NCBI GenBank assembly: GCA_032622095.1
Contig: CP136063.1
Coordinates: forward strand, 31,064,987 to 31,128,986
Source: Siphonodentalium dalli
Taxonomy: Eukaryota > Mollusca > Scaphopoda > Gadilida > Siphonodentaliidae
Direction: 5' to 3'
DNA length: 64,000 nt
Positions 24,133-35,976 of the stretch are shown one piece after another (position 1 is the first letter of the stretch; every line of letters starts with the position of its first letter). The notes beneath the pieces are model-generated. The model made no database searches and was not told the origin of the DNA. It saw only the letters and a list, made by a program, of their open reading frames with translations. A program made the translations under genes and the position numbers.

Positions 24133-24656
24133 TTTATGGATTATCTCTTTGTAAACATCTATTAATTAGTTACCGGCTATAAAATATTAGATTTGAATCG
24201 AAGACTCCTTTCCGGAAATGCTTCTATCGATTAATATTAATTTTATTTCGAATATTTTCTGGTCTAAAAAGGTGTGTTTGTTCAGCTAACGAACAATAGT
24301 GGTTACTGTTAACACAGACCAGAAATTATATTGTGCAATTTTGTCACAAATAAACGTTAATTATACTCATTATCGCTTATATCTGTGGAACAAAACAATA
24401 CAAACAACCAATCTGTGACATTTGACATTCGTTACGTAGCCGTATAAACAGCACAGTGCTCTATATCGCAATACGGTCTCATCCGAATGGTCGGTTCTAA
24501 AAATAATAACATAAACGGGCCCGATTTAATATTCGAAATAAAATCAATATTAATTGATAGAACCTCTTCCGGACAGTGGTTTTCAGTTCATATCTATTAG
24601 TTTATACCTACGCAACTATTTAAAATGTGTTATTCAACGAGATAATCCATCTTTAA
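24133..24656 (-). mobile_element. MITE-A inserted in the Ngaro-like element
   Basis: The left terminus has lost AAGG (TTATGGATTATC), and the right one ends CCATCTTTAA (24653-24656). It separates the RNase H fragment from the recombinase gene. Several point changes destroy the internal frame. Confidence 0.8.
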
Positions 24657-26069
24657 TTTTCCAGATCAAATGCGAATACTTCGTCGCGATGTCATTGTTT
24701 CAACGCGAGCTGCTTTCGCAGATTCTACGAAGAGAAACATCAAAACGTAAACCGAGACGTATCTCTATTTTTGCATATTCTTTAACTTTGTTCCGTTACC
24801 TATACCACAGTTCAAGTTTTGGTTCTATTCGCACAGTTTCTCAGCCGTTCGTTCAAAACAACAGACGGAATACGAAATTACATTAGTGGTGTTAACACAT
24901 TTCATTTGTTGACAAATGTCTGTTTTCCGTTGAAGAAATTTCAGTTGGATCTTGTGCTTCGTGGTCTATCGCAACTACACTCATGCATGCCTAAGCGCGC
25001 TGTGCCAATCACTTTACAGATCTTGCTCCAAATATTTGCTGCCATGGATTTTGCAAATGACAATCATGTTACATATTGGTGCCTATTCCTAATTATGTTT
25101 TTCACTTTCGGTAGAAAGTCTAATTTCATGCCCACAACTATTAAGAATTTTGATCTGCATAAGCAGCTTTGTCGTCGTGATATTACACGTTATGAATCCG
25201 GTTTGATAATTCATTTTTATTGGACTAAAACAATTCAATATGGAAAAAGAAAATAGGAAATTCTGATACCAAAGATTGATTCGCCGTTTTTGGACCCGGT
25301 TACTGCTTTTAATAATATGTGTGCTAAATTTGCATTGGTACCAGACAAACCTGCTTTTGTTATTCGTGACAAAAATCGTATTATTCCTGTCACATATAAC
25401 CGTTTCACAAGGTTTTTGCGTCACATGATTACAAGCAGTGGTGAAAATGCGTCTAAATTTTCGTCGCACAGTTTCCGTCGAGGGGCTAGCACGCTAGCCT
25501 TTCAAGCAGATGTTGCATCCGAGCTAATTCAAAAACACGGTGATTGGCGGAGCGACGCTTACAAGGCTTATTTGGAGTTTAGCTTCGATGACAAAAAGAA
25601 AGTTGGGACAGCATTAATGAATCATATTTTGCATTCCTCACAAAGGTGTACACATAGATATTGCGTCACATTATTATTACGAGATCAGTCTATGTATTTG
25701 AACATTTATGGTAATTTTGTTGCAGCACCAGGTTCTAAAACAGTTACAATCATTACTGATTCTCTGGCTAAATATGTAAATGGCATAGATGATACAGATA
25801 TGCAAGTATTCAGAGGGGCGATTATTGCCAGAATAACAAGGAAAGTAGTGAACAATACCGCCCATGTAGATTATAACCACGTTATAATCATGGTTGGAAC
25901 CAATCACGTGTTTTATCTCAACGAGAAACAATTTGACTCGAATTTCAACAACTTGATCACAGCTATAAGAGAAAAGTCCCGTTGTTCAATCACAATATCA
26001 GCGATCATACCTCGATCTATTGATTTCAATGATTCAAATCCCATTATTATTAAAGTTAATCAGGCATAA
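24657..26069 (+). pseudogene. Ngaro-like tyrosine recombinase with SGNH hydrolase
   Basis: A first part (24.66-24.80 kb) in shifted frames resembles the N-terminal core-binding region. From 24786 a single frame runs to 26069 with one in-frame TAG at 25254-25256. The recombinase motifs are present: arginine in F-T-F-G-R-K-S, H-S-F-R-R-G (HxxR) near 25470, and the late H-G-D-W then Y-K-A-Y-L. From about 25735 an SGNH-hydrolase-like part follows: T-I-I-T-D-S-L (catalytic serine), then M-V-G-T-N-H. It stops before the expected final histidine. Ngaro elements are known to carry such hydrolases. The stop, shifted N-terminus and MITE insertion make this a decayed copy. Confidence 0.75.
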
Positions 26070-26221
26070 TTCCATAAAAAAGCTCAAAGACGTAGATTAG
26101 TTTGTTATAACATAATATCAGTCATGTGCATTACTTACACCATTGCTAAGGAAGGACATGTTGTAAATGTGGCCACATCTGAGAACGAACAGTAGCGAAT
26201 GAGAAACATATGTGCCAAGTT

Positions 26222-26566
26222 TAAAGATGGAATATCTCTTTAAGTAACGATTTTAAATAGTTACGTGTGTATAAAATAATAGATATGAACTGAAGACCCC
26301 TGTCCGGAAAAGCTTCTATCAATTAATATTGATTTTATTTCGAATATTAAATCGGGACCGTTTATGTTACTATTATTAGAACAGACAATCGGATGATACC
26401 ATATTGCGATATAGAGCACTGGGCTGTTCCTACGGCTACGCAACGAAAGTCAAATGTCACAGATTGGTTGTTTGTATTGTTTGGTTCCACAGACATGAGC
26501 GCTAATAAGTATAATTAACATTTATTTGTGACAAAATTGTTACATACAATTTCTGGTCTCTGTTAA
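26222..26566 (+). mobile_element. MITE-A, left two thirds
   Basis: Starts TTAAAGATGG (26222-26225) and stops at the internal site CTCTGTTAA (26563-26566), where an opposite copy begins. Its remaining third is absent further right. Confidence 0.75.
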
Positions 26567-27083
26567 AGGTGGATTATCTCTTTGTAAACATGTATCATAT
26601 AGTTACCGGGGTATAAACTATTATATTTGAATCGAAGACTCCTGTCCGCAAATGCTTCTATCGATTAATATTAAGTTTATTTCGAATATTTTCTGGTCTA
26701 AAAAGGTGTGTTTATTAAGCTAACGAACAACTTTGGTTACAGAGACCAGAAATTTTATTGCACAATTTTGTCACAAATAACTGTTAATTATACTTATTAT
26801 CGCTTATATCTGTGGAACAAATCGATACAAACAATCAATCTGGGACATTTGACTTTCGGTGCGTAGCCGTAGGAACAGCCCAGTGCTCTATATCGCAATA
26901 TGGTATCATCCGAATGGTCTGTTCTGAAAATAGACACATCAACGGTCCCGATTTAATATTCGGAATAAAATCAATATTAATTGATAGAAGCTTTTCCGGA
27001 CAGGGGTCTCCAGTTCATATCTATTATTTTATACCAACGCAACTATTTATAATTTGTTATTTGAAGAGATAATCCATCTTTAA
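26563..27083 (-). mobile_element. MITE-A, full length, diverged
   Basis: TTAA at 26563-26566 and 27080-27083. The 86-codon frame is open (26812-27072, plus) although many residues differ from the common version (for example G-I-I-R-M-V-C-S-E-N), so this copy is older than most yet has no stop. A 28 bp MITE-A start fragment follows at 27080-27107. Confidence 0.8.
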
Positions 27084-27107
27084 AGATATATTATCTTTTA
27101 AATAACA

Positions 27108-27262
27108 ATCATGTAGGAAGTTATTCCCCTTTTCTTCTTAACTGGAAACACTCAAAGCTCCAGGTACGCACTATATAACGCAACATCAAAGGAATAACTA
27201 CCGCATTATGTATATAAGCCATTCGTGACGTTGCGCATACTATGCACCATATCAGTGGCAGT
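27108..27262. repeat. Zinc-finger 3' flank outside the palindrome
   Basis: ATCATGTAGGAAG and GCACTATATAACGC match 16.74 and 22.29 kb. This part has no mirror copy in the right arm, which ends at the MITE-A insertion at 40015. Confidence 0.6.
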
Positions 27263-27819
27263 TTAATGTTATTTATACTGACATGGTCATTGAGACAACC
27301 TGCATGGGTTATGGTCATAGACGATTATGCATAATCCGCATCACGCTAACATCAGAGAGTGTTCGTGCAGTTCGGCATAGTTTACACAAATGCAATTGTC
27401 AGATAAATGACTTGGATTGTATTCAAGAGAATGGGGTTATTTATAGGTAGCACTGTCTTGATAATACTGCAACATTTATTGGTGAAACTAGAGTGGCCAT
27501 TTTGGCAGCCATCTCGAGTATTTGTCACTGATTTTGTCCAGTTCATTTTATTTGTTACTTTATATCATAATACAAGTATTATATCACATCATTAATGTAA
27601 AAAATAGTGTTATCGATACGGAATTGCCACTGGCATGATCGACATATACAAACAATTTTACGAATTTTGGTACTCAGCGGCCATCTTGAATAAAACTAGT
27701 TCCCCAAAGGTTACACATCCACATCAACCGGGATATCAATAAAGATACCTCAGTGATAAATTATTATCAGAGAAAAAAACTTTAACAGAGAACTTTTGTC
27801 ACATCCCAGTTTTGTTGGA

Positions 27820-28330
27820 TTACCTGTTACAGTGATTGTTCCTCTGCCTAACAGAACCTCCATAGGTACATCGGTGTTACAGTGATTGTTCATCTGTCTG
27901 GCAGAACCTCCCTAGGTACGGTACATCGATGTTACAGTGATTGTTCAGCTGTCTGACAGAGCCTGCCTATGTTCATTGATGTTAGAGTGACTGTTCGTCT
28001 GTATAGCAGAACATCCCTATGTACACCGGTGTTACAGTCATTGTTCAGCTGTCTGGCAGAACATCCCTATGTAATCGGTGCCACTGGGGTTATTTCCCAT
28101 GAGCTTTGACTAAACTGTATGTGCGGAATCCACTGCACACTGCATCGGTGTTACAGTGATTGTTCCTCTATTTGGCGACAGAATCTCCCTAGGAACATCG
28201 ATGTTACAGTGATTGTTCAGCTGTCTGGCAGAACCTCCCTATGTACATAGGTGTTACAGTGATTGTTCATCTGTCGGGCAGATCCGCCCTAGGTACATCG
28301 GTGTTCCCCTTTTTGGCAGAACCTCCCTGT
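27820..28330. repeat. Minisatellite, ~50 bp unit, left arm
   Basis: About nine imperfect units containing TGTTACAGTGATTGTTC and CAGAACCTCCCTA. The paralogous locus C has a single unit at 18.25 kb, so the tandem expansion arose in the E/F lineage. Confidence 0.85.
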
Positions 28331-28649
28331 GTAATCGGTTACACTGGGGTTATCATCCCATGAGCTTTGACCAAACTCTATGCGCGGAATCCATGTTGTA
28401 CATAATTCGAGGGAGGCCTTCTAATCATATTGTTTATAGTTATAAAGAATATTCATTCCGCCCTCTTTTTTGCTGTCATCAGAATCTAAGATTATTTCCA
28501 ATTGTCCTGCGACGAACATATTAAATTCCAGAAACTACATATGGAGAGATGTATGTGGTTTTATCCCCAGTGTGGATTCTTTTATGTGTTGCTAAATTGC
28601 TCGATTGGAAAAATTATTCCCTACATATCTCACATCGGTAAGGCTTATA

Positions 28650-29705
28650 TCAAGTGTGGATCCTCTTATGTTTAACCAATGCGCTCGATTGAGTGAACGA
28701 TTTCCCGCATATATCACAATGGTAAGGCTTATCTCCGGTGTGGATTCTCTTATGTGCCACCAAGTAGCTCGACCGATTAAATGAGTTCCCACATATATCA
28801 CAATGGTAAGGCATATCTCCGGTGTGGATTCTCTTATGTGCCATCAAGTGGCTCGCCTGATTAAATGATTTCCCGCAGATATCACAACTATAAGGCTTAT
28901 CTCCGGTGTGGATTCTCTTATGTCTCTCCAAGCTGCTCGCCTGATTAAATGATTTCCCGCATATATCACAACTATAAGGCTTGTCTCCGGTGTGGATCAT
29001 TTTATGTCTCACCAAGTCGCCGGATTGATTAAATGATTTCCCACATATATCACAACAATATGGTTTATCTCCGATGTGGATTCTCTTATGTGTCACCAAG
29101 TTGCTCGATCTACTAAATGATTTCCCGCATATATCACAATGGTAAGGCTTATCTCCAGTATGGATTCTCTTATGATTCACCACGCTGCTCAACTGACTAA
29201 ATGATTTCCCACATATATCACAACGGTAAGGCTTATCTCCAGTATGGATTCTCTTATGTGTCATCAAGACGCTCGTTTGGTTAAATGATTTCCCACATAT
29301 ATCACAACCGTAAGGCTTCTCTCCAGCATGGATTCTCTTATGTGTCACCAAGTCGCTCGTGTAGTTAAATGATTTCCCACATATATCACAATCGTAGTGC
29401 TTATCTCCATGGTGTATTCTCTTATGTTTCACCAAGCTACCCGATTGATTAAAAGATTTCCCGCATATATCACAACAGAAAGGCTTATCTCCAGTGTGGG
29501 TTCTCTTATGTGTCACCAAGTTGCCCGATTGATTAAAAGATTTCCCGCATATATCACACCAATAAGGCTTATCTCCGGTGTGGATTTTCTTATGTGTCAC
29601 CAAGCTTTTTGATTGGGTGAACCATTTACCACATACGTCACAATGATGTTGTTTATTTCCTGTGTTGGCGCCGGTCTCATCATCATTGAGGGTAGCATCT
29701 CCCAT
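28650..29705 (-). CDS. C2H2 zinc-finger protein E, 12 fingers
   Basis: Intact 351-codon frame; the ATG at 29705 begins the family leader MGDATLNDDE. Twelve fingers follow, all with CxxC and HxxxH, joined by HTGDKP, with variant linkers HHGDKH, HAGEKP and HIGDKP. It ends K-R-I-H-T-stop. Helix contact residues differ from finger to finger (for example N-Q-S-G-N, N-Y-T-S-D, S-Q-L-S-S). It lies in the left palindrome arm; its mirror copy F is frameshifted and rearranged, so E is the better-preserved member of the pair. Nuclear DNA binding is expected; the target is unknown and no effector domain is present. Past the stop the DNA still shows a decayed finger and a T-T-Y-I-S-P tail like that of gene G. 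Confidence 0.87.
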   Translation of the reverse strand: MGDATLNDDETGANTGNKQHHCDVCGKWFTQSKSLVTHKKIHTGDKPYWCDICGKSFNQSGNLVTHKRTHTGDKPFCCDICGKSFNQSGSLVKHKRIHHGDKHYDCDICGKSFNYTSDLVTHKRIHAGEKPYGCDICGKSFNQTSVLMTHKRIHTGDKPYRCDICGKSFSQLSSVVNHKRIHTGDKPYHCDICGKSFSRSSNLVTHKRIHIGDKPYCCDICGKSFNQSGDLVRHKMIHTGDKPYSCDICGKSFNQASSLERHKRIHTGDKPYSCDICGKSFNQASHLMAHKRIHTGDMPYHCDICGNSFNRSSYLVAHKRIHTGDKPYHCDICGKSFTQSSALVKHKRIHT

Positions 29706-29711
29706 AATCAA

Positions 29712-31017
29712 TATATCAATATATATAGGTCATCCAATATAATTCGAACCGAATTCCATTAGCACAGTGTAATTGTTAATTATGTAGTTCAAGTTAATGA
29801 AGGATCAAGTATCACTCGAACAAAGGACGAGGGAAATATCATATTATGTTGAATAAACGTGCGTCTAAATATGTGGTTGTGTTTATAAGCGCCATTCACG
29901 AAACGATAGATGCATACATAGCCTACATGTGAGTCTACACTAACGGATGGTTGAGAGTCACATGTCTCAAATGGAACAATACAGTGGTTCAACTGTTTGA
30001 ATACTTCAGCGAATACTGTGAAATTATGTTTCTGATAATTACCCAAGGGTTCGAGGAAAAATAAAATTCTTCTAAATTTAATAACAGAAAATAAATTAAT
30101 TCAAGACAAACATGCAAGTTAATAAATAGTACATATGCATACATGGACAAAACACATGCCAGACAACACTGTACACATCAACAGTCATTCGATTTATTTC
30201 AACCCGCCTGCAAAGTAGGAAAGACATCATTCTTTTCTGATTGGGATGGGAGGGTGGGAAAGTTTTCAAACTTGTAGCCTCAGAAGAAAATATCAATATA
30301 ATGATAAAAATTAACAAAGGCAATTAGAAATTCCCGCGAAAAAGGGGGTGCGTCAATTTAAACCAATGAAAAGGCGAGACAATTTATACTATAATTAACA
30401 TATCAAAACTCTTGAACTATGGAAGACCAGATCGTACCTAAAGAAATTCTCGAATCACCGTTTGCTAATTAATTTATTTGATGTGAAATAGAACCCATTG
30501 GAAGTCCAGCGGAAGTAGGGGGTAACCCAAAATTCTCTGTTATAGTTTGTTTCTTTGCTGATTATTCATGGGGAGGGTCTCTGTAATGATTTCTAGGGTG
30601 GTGTGGACGTCTCACCCTTGAGCATTTTGAGAAATCCAAGATGGCGTCCAAGATGGCTACCGGATTTCGGTATTTAATTTAATCGGTTAATAACTTTCTC
30701 GAATTGAAGTTTAATATGTCAATTTTATGATAGGAATCTTATAGTATATGTGGGTCGAACTATGTTTCAAATTTTCCATGCTTGATTATAAAGATGGCCG
30801 TAAAAATGTCAGCCAAATACATGAACATTATGAAATATTGCAATATATAGATTATTACAATATTTTGTTTTATCAAAAATACAAATACAATCCAAAGAAA
30901 CGAATACAATGCCAAAAGAAACCATTACGTCGTCAGTGCCGCGAATTTTAACAACAAGCGTGTTATTAAATGATACGAATTGACCATGCTGCATCCTCTA
31001 TCTGAAGCATATGTTTC
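29712..31017. promoter_or_regulatory. Upstream region of gene E, shared with F
   Basis: The first ~250 bp carries the family 5' block (GAAGGATCAAGTATCA, TATGTGGTTGTGTTTATAAG). The rest, to 31017, is non-coding as far as I can see and is mirrored at 35977-37290. It contains AAGATGGCGTCCAAGATGGC, a doubled motif resembling a YY1-type site (inference). Small frames here lack motifs. Confidence 0.4.
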
Positions 31018-32878
31018 TAATCAATGTTATTCTGGTTAACATCACAGTCTTTTGTAAACTCGTTAAAACAGTTAAGCGCACCTTGGCACGAACAAAATGA
31101 CGTGCACGGCAAACCAGCACGAGAGCACCCACATCTCTTTGAAGAGCAAGGCGAATTGCTGGTGCACTACTTCAGTATGCTATCCGGGGCCTTTGGTATG
31201 TTGTCGGCAACCGTGGTGGGAACGAGTTCGTCGCCATCTTTAGACCAACCAAAATTTGTTGCCTCCATATCCGGCGGAGATTCGTCTGATGCATATCGCC
31301 AAGTAGCAACTTGAAGGTGAGCACGCTTTATATTTTCAATGAAAGCTTCGGTGGTTGGGGGTAACGAGTTCAATTTTGAAGCACAGGCTATTGACCGTCC
31401 AACTTTTAACGACCACAAGACTTCGTCCACTACATCATTTATATTTATATGACTATTCCCGAGTCAAAGGGTGCTTTCCACTGCGCAGATTGTTTTGTGC
31501 CGAACACTTCCCAATACCAAAGTATGACGCAACAGTGTCGCACCCTGTCAATCGTTGCATCGCTAGCAGATCAGGGATAATTTTTCTATGCGTCTGGTAT
31601 GTTTTGTTTATGTCGATCGTAGTCCGCCCTTTAGCTGGGGAAGCCATCAGTACACGTCCAGAAATCTCACCCATGTGCACGAAATGCAGAAGCATTATAA
31701 ATATGTCGGTGTCGTCAGCTAGGATGAGTAAACATGGTGTTGAAATATTTGCTACCTGGTTAATGATGACCATATCGGCTTCTTCGTGTGTTGACTTGAT
31801 GTCAATTCGCCGAACTATCAAACCTTTGTGTATTTCCAGAGGCACTGGATCTTCTCCTGTAATGACCAATTTGTGTTGTGTTTGCTTCCAATCGTCAGCG
31901 TGTTTCTGAAGTTCTTGGCAGATAAGATTAACAAGATGTGCTTTGTTATGCGTAACAGTAATAATAACATTTTGGGATGGCAGTCGGATAGTTGTCTTCA
32001 GTGTGTGCATCCGACTTGCACCTTGGTCTCGTCCGATTCGCGTAGAACCCTTCATACTACCTGTAATGTATCGATCAAATACAAGGTAGACATCTGTGGT
32101 CTTTATCTGGTTACGAATGTACAATCTAAACCGATTTAAATAATCCTGAACAGCGCCTGATGATGGCCAGGGGATGACCCAGAGAATAGCGCAACCATCC
32201 AGAAATGTTGCTTCAATCGGCATGCGCTCTGCAGAATGATCAGGTGTATAATCAACTGTAAGAGCATTCTTCAAGTTGGCTTTTGACTTAGATTCCCTTA
32301 GATGACCATTTGGATCGAACATAGATGTTGGAAATGGAGCGAGCTCGTGAGACAATGTTTCATTAATATCTACACTACGGGAGCTGTCATGCAGGCCCAT
32401 TGCTCTGGCATATATAATATCGGGGTCAAATATTTTCCCATCGTCTATCTTTATATGCTTGTGGGACTGTGCCATTTTATGCACGTCACGGGATATTTTA
32501 TTGTGGAATCCGTCTGGCCAACTCTTCTAAAACTCTTGCATTTGCTTCAAATACAATGCTCTAGAATTGTTAACTTTCACAGTTTTGTCGCTAACTATCT
32601 TGCCCAAATCGACATTGATAAGACCATCGGGTGCTGAGTTGGTTCAAGGGGATCAATAGTATCAATACAAATCTCCAATTTAGCTCGCAAACTGCCGTCG
32701 ACAGCATCAAGTTCAAGTTCAATTCTGGACGTCGACTCTTCCTTGTGGTGTGTGAGAGATTCGCATCACAAATTTGCATTGATTCTAAATCTTTTATCAG
32801 ACCATTGCATGTGTGTAAGCTGTAAGATGACTTTCCTCGCTGCGATATCAATAAAGTTAGACAGATCGATGCCTGCAC
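31018..32878 (-). pseudogene. PIN-like repeat protein, middle and C-terminal part
   Basis: Reading leftward from 32878, the frame gives A-G-I-D-L-S-N-F-I-D-I-A, then C-I-D-T-I-D-P-L, then S-W-P-D-G-F-H. A long open part (31453-32484) carries L-S-H-E-L-A-P, D-G-C-A-I-L-W-V, V-Y-L-V-F-D-R-Y, T-H-E-E-A-D, A-D-D-T-D-I-F-I-M-L-L and L-T-G-C-D-T. A cysteine-rich tail (R-C-G-C, L-P-C-T-S-F-C-S-C) ends at 31018. These motifs match a multicopy family in invertebrate and fish genomes that I recall as PIN/FEN-nuclease-like; function is unproven. Stops, frameshifts and a 20 bp deletion before the tail show decay. The N-terminal part lies in opposite orientation at 32879-34333. Confidence 0.7.
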
Positions 32879-34333
32879 TCCTTATTGGCAGTATTATCAC
32901 AAGTATCGGCCTCAATCAAGCCACATACCTCCAGGTAGCACTTGGCGTGCTTTTACGTAATTCCAAGATGATTGTTAATCATATGTATGAGTATCGTGTT
33001 ACATGCAGTTACGACGAACTACGTCGATTCAAAAAATCAGCTGCTATGGCAGCATCATTGGATACAGCGAAACAAGGAATAAATGACGCATCCAATGGTA
33101 TGATCCAAATTATAGCCGATAATTTTGACTGTGATATCAGCTCTCCAAATGGGAAATCATCGACGCACTCACTTGCAATGATAATGACCCAGGCAGCTTG
33201 TGGTGTTAGTATTGGTGATCAGACAATTCCTCGTTTGAAGAAAGATGACCTTCCAAATACCACGATAGATGAACAAACAATTGACGGATCTCAATTCAAA
33301 ATTACTAAGGACCCTGTAATGAATAGTGTTCCCAAATCCACTGTTTCAGGTAAATTCAGCCACCACCAAGATGTTTCGCGGCGGCGGGCTGGTGAAAACG
33401 ATTTGTCTTTCTTTGAGGGTGTGATTTATAAGGACAACTGCCCCGAATATAATGGATACAATACCAATTTGTGTCGAGAACAGGGACAGTCTGCTAGACC
33501 AAAGACAAATATTGTTTATCTCCCGCTGATAGACAGACCACCAGCAGATTCACAGACAATGATAGCTGTAATGACAAAAGCTCAAACTTTATCTCGATCA
33601 GCTGGACAAGCTTTTGTCATATTCACTGCAGACCAACAGTTATATCGTGTTGCCTTGCATGCTACTTGGGACAATCCTACCAAGTTCAATGACGTGTATC
33701 TGCGAATCGGGGGCATGCACCTTCTGATGAGTTACTGTGGTTCGATAGGTTCGTTGATGGCGGAAAGTGGTTTGGTGGAAATCATCAGTGTGCAGTTTGG
33801 TGGAGTATTGAAAATGCTTACAGGAAAGAAATTTCCGTAAAAAGTTCGTGCTCTCAAAATGTTGGCTGAAGAAGTGTTGCGTCCTGTATTTTGCAAATTC
33901 GAAATGGAATGCATGCATGACCTAGATACCACATTGGACAGATTGGCACTTCAAGGTAAGACCATCTAAGCTGTGGATTGACTGTCGGTTGAGACCAGTG
34001 TTTCTTATGTTGAAATACATACGTGCTGAGCGTGAATCGGATTGGCCATTACATCTAGACTCGGTCAGTGATATGATTCCATTGTTTTTTGCAGGCGGTC
34101 ATATCCACTATGCCAGATATGCCTTGTATTATTTACGTTCAATGAAATCAATGCCCGAACATGTCGGCCAACACTTCGTGAAGGGCGAGCACACATTGCA
34201 CCACAACACTGGAATTTTTAATGGAATTTGGACAGACATGGCCATCGAAACTACATTTATGAGATATGGTCACGGACCTTCTGGAATAATTGGTATAACA
34301 CTAAAGCCAGAGAGCATCAAAACGTGGGCATAG
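32879..34333 (+). pseudogene. PIN-like repeat protein, N-terminal part
   Basis: An open stretch to 33840 contains Y-R-V-T-C-S-Y-D-E-L, I-A-D-N-F-D-C-D-I and L-P-L-I-D-R-P-P-A-D. After a stop (33838-33840), a frameshift and further stops, it continues at 33989 with R-P-V-F-L-M-L-K-Y, Y-A-R-Y-A-L-Y-Y-L-R-S-M, N-G-I-W-T-D-M-A-I-E-T-T-F-M and L-K-P-E-S-I-K-T-W-A. This is the usual first half of the same family. The second half should follow directly, but the next sequence is the palindrome right arm, which begins in the middle of the nuclease-like part, so about 690 bp is missing on this strand. Confidence 0.7.
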
Positions 34334-34345
34334 ATTCATACGTTC

Positions 34346-35392
34346 GCGCTATTCTCTGGGTCATCCCCTGGCCATCACCTGGCGCTGTTCAGAATTATTT
34401 AAATCGGTTTAGATTGTACATTCGTAACCATATGAAGACCACAGATGTCTACCTTGTATTTGATCGATACATTACAGGTAGCACGAAAGGTTCTACGCGA
34501 ATCGGACGAGACCAAGGTGCAAGTCGGATGCACACACTGAAGACAACTATCCGACTGCCATCCCAACTGACGATTGGAAGCAAACACAACACAAATTGGT
34601 CATTACAGGAGAAGATCCAGTGCCTCTGGAAATACACAAAGGTTTGATAGTTCGGCGAATTGACCTCAAGTCAACACACGAAGAAGCCGATATGGTCATC
34701 ATTAACCAGGTAGCAAATATTTCAACACCATGTTCACTCATCCTAGCTGACGACACCGATATATTTATAATGCTTCTGCATTTCGTGCACATGGGTGAGA
34801 TTTCTGGACGTGTGCTGATGGCTTCCCCAGCTAAAGGGCGACTACGATCGACATAAACAAAACATACCAGACGCATAGCAAAATTATCCCTGATCTGCTA
34901 GCGATGCAACGATTGACAGGGTGCGACACTGTTGCGTCATACTTTGGTATTGGGAAGTGTTCGGCACAAAACAATCTGCGCAGTGGAAAGCACCCTTTGA
35001 CTCGGGAATAGTCATATAAATATAAATGATGTAGTGGACGAAGTCTTGTGGTCGTTAAAAGTTGGACGGTCAATAGCCTGTGCTTCAAAATTGAACTCGT
35101 TACCCCCAACCACCGAAGCTTTCATTGAAAATATAAAGCGTGCTCACCTTCAAGTTGCTACTTGGCGATATGCATCAGACGAATCTCCGCCGGATATGGA
35201 GGCAACAAATTTTGGTTGGTCTAAAGATGGCGACGAACTCGTTCCTACCACGGTTGCCGACAACAAACCAAAGGCCCCGGAAAGCTTACTGAAGCTGATA
35301 TGGTGTTCGTGCAGTAGTGCACCAGCAATTCGCCTTGCTCTTCAAAGAGATGTGGGTGCTTTCGTGCTGGTTTGAGGCGTGCCAAGGTGCGC
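34346..35392 (+). pseudogene. PIN-like repeat protein, C-terminal part, right arm
   Basis: Mirror copy of 31075-32191. It starts inside the family at A-I-L-W-V-I-P-W and joins the N-terminal part by a deletion. It retains H-E-E-A-D, A-D-D-T-D-I-F-I-M-L-L and L-T-G-C-D-T, with a deletion near 34568 and a frameshift around 34840. It keeps L-I-W-C-S-C, which the left arm has lost, but loses ~18 bp further on. The cysteine-rich end is cut by the MITE-A at 35393 and finishes at 35921-35976. Confidence 0.7.
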
Positions 35393-35920
35393 TTAAAGAT
35401 GGATTATCTCTTTAAATAACAAATTGTAAATAGTTGCGTGGGTATAAAATAATAGATATGAACTGAAGACCTATGTCCGGAAAAGCTTCTATCAATAAAT
35501 ATTGATTTTATTTCGAATATTAAATCGGGCCCATTTATGTTACTATTTTTAGAACCGACCATTCGGATGAGACCGTATTGCGATGTAGAGCACTGGGCTG
35601 TTCCTACGGCTACGCAACGAATGTCAAATGTCACAGATTGATTGTTTGTATTGTCTTGTTCCACAGATATAAGCGATAATGAGTATAATTAACGTTTATT
35701 TGTGACAAAATTGCACAATATAATTTCTGGTCTATGTTAACAGTAACCACTATTGTTCGTTAGCTGAACAAACACAACAATTTAGACCAGAAAATATTCG
35801 AAATAAAATTAATATTAATCGATAGAAGCATTTCCGGACAGGAGTCTTCGATTCAAATATAATATTTTATACCCCGGTAACTATATAATACATGTTTACG
35901 AAGAGATAATCCACCTTTAA
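35393..35920 (+). mobile_element. MITE-A, full length, with empty site in the left arm
   Basis: TTAA at 35393-35396 and 35917-35920; 528 bp including both. The left arm at 31072-31075 shows the same flanks joined by a single TTAA. The 86-codon frame is open at 35404-35664 (minus). It splits the cysteine-rich end of the PIN-like gene. Confidence 0.95.
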
Positions 35921-35976
35921 CTGTTTTAACGAGTTTACAAAAGACTGTGATGTTAACCAGAATAACATTGATTAGA

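Larger units (their letters stand above)
27263..32191. repeat. Left arm of a large inverted repeat
   Basis: The reverse complement of this 4.9 kb segment is found at 34346-40018, in the same order throughout: 3' flank, minisatellite, zinc-finger gene, upstream region, C-terminal PIN-like part. By eye the non-tandem portions are nearly identical, which implies a recent duplication or arm-to-arm gene conversion. Differences are two MITE-A insertions in the right arm, minisatellite copy number, finger-array structure and small indels. Confidence 0.9.

Noticed and set aside
30601-30670. AAGATGGC motifs as a proven YY1-bound promoter
   Set aside because: Short words like this recur by chance, and the region also lies in duplicated non-coding DNA; kept only as a remark.
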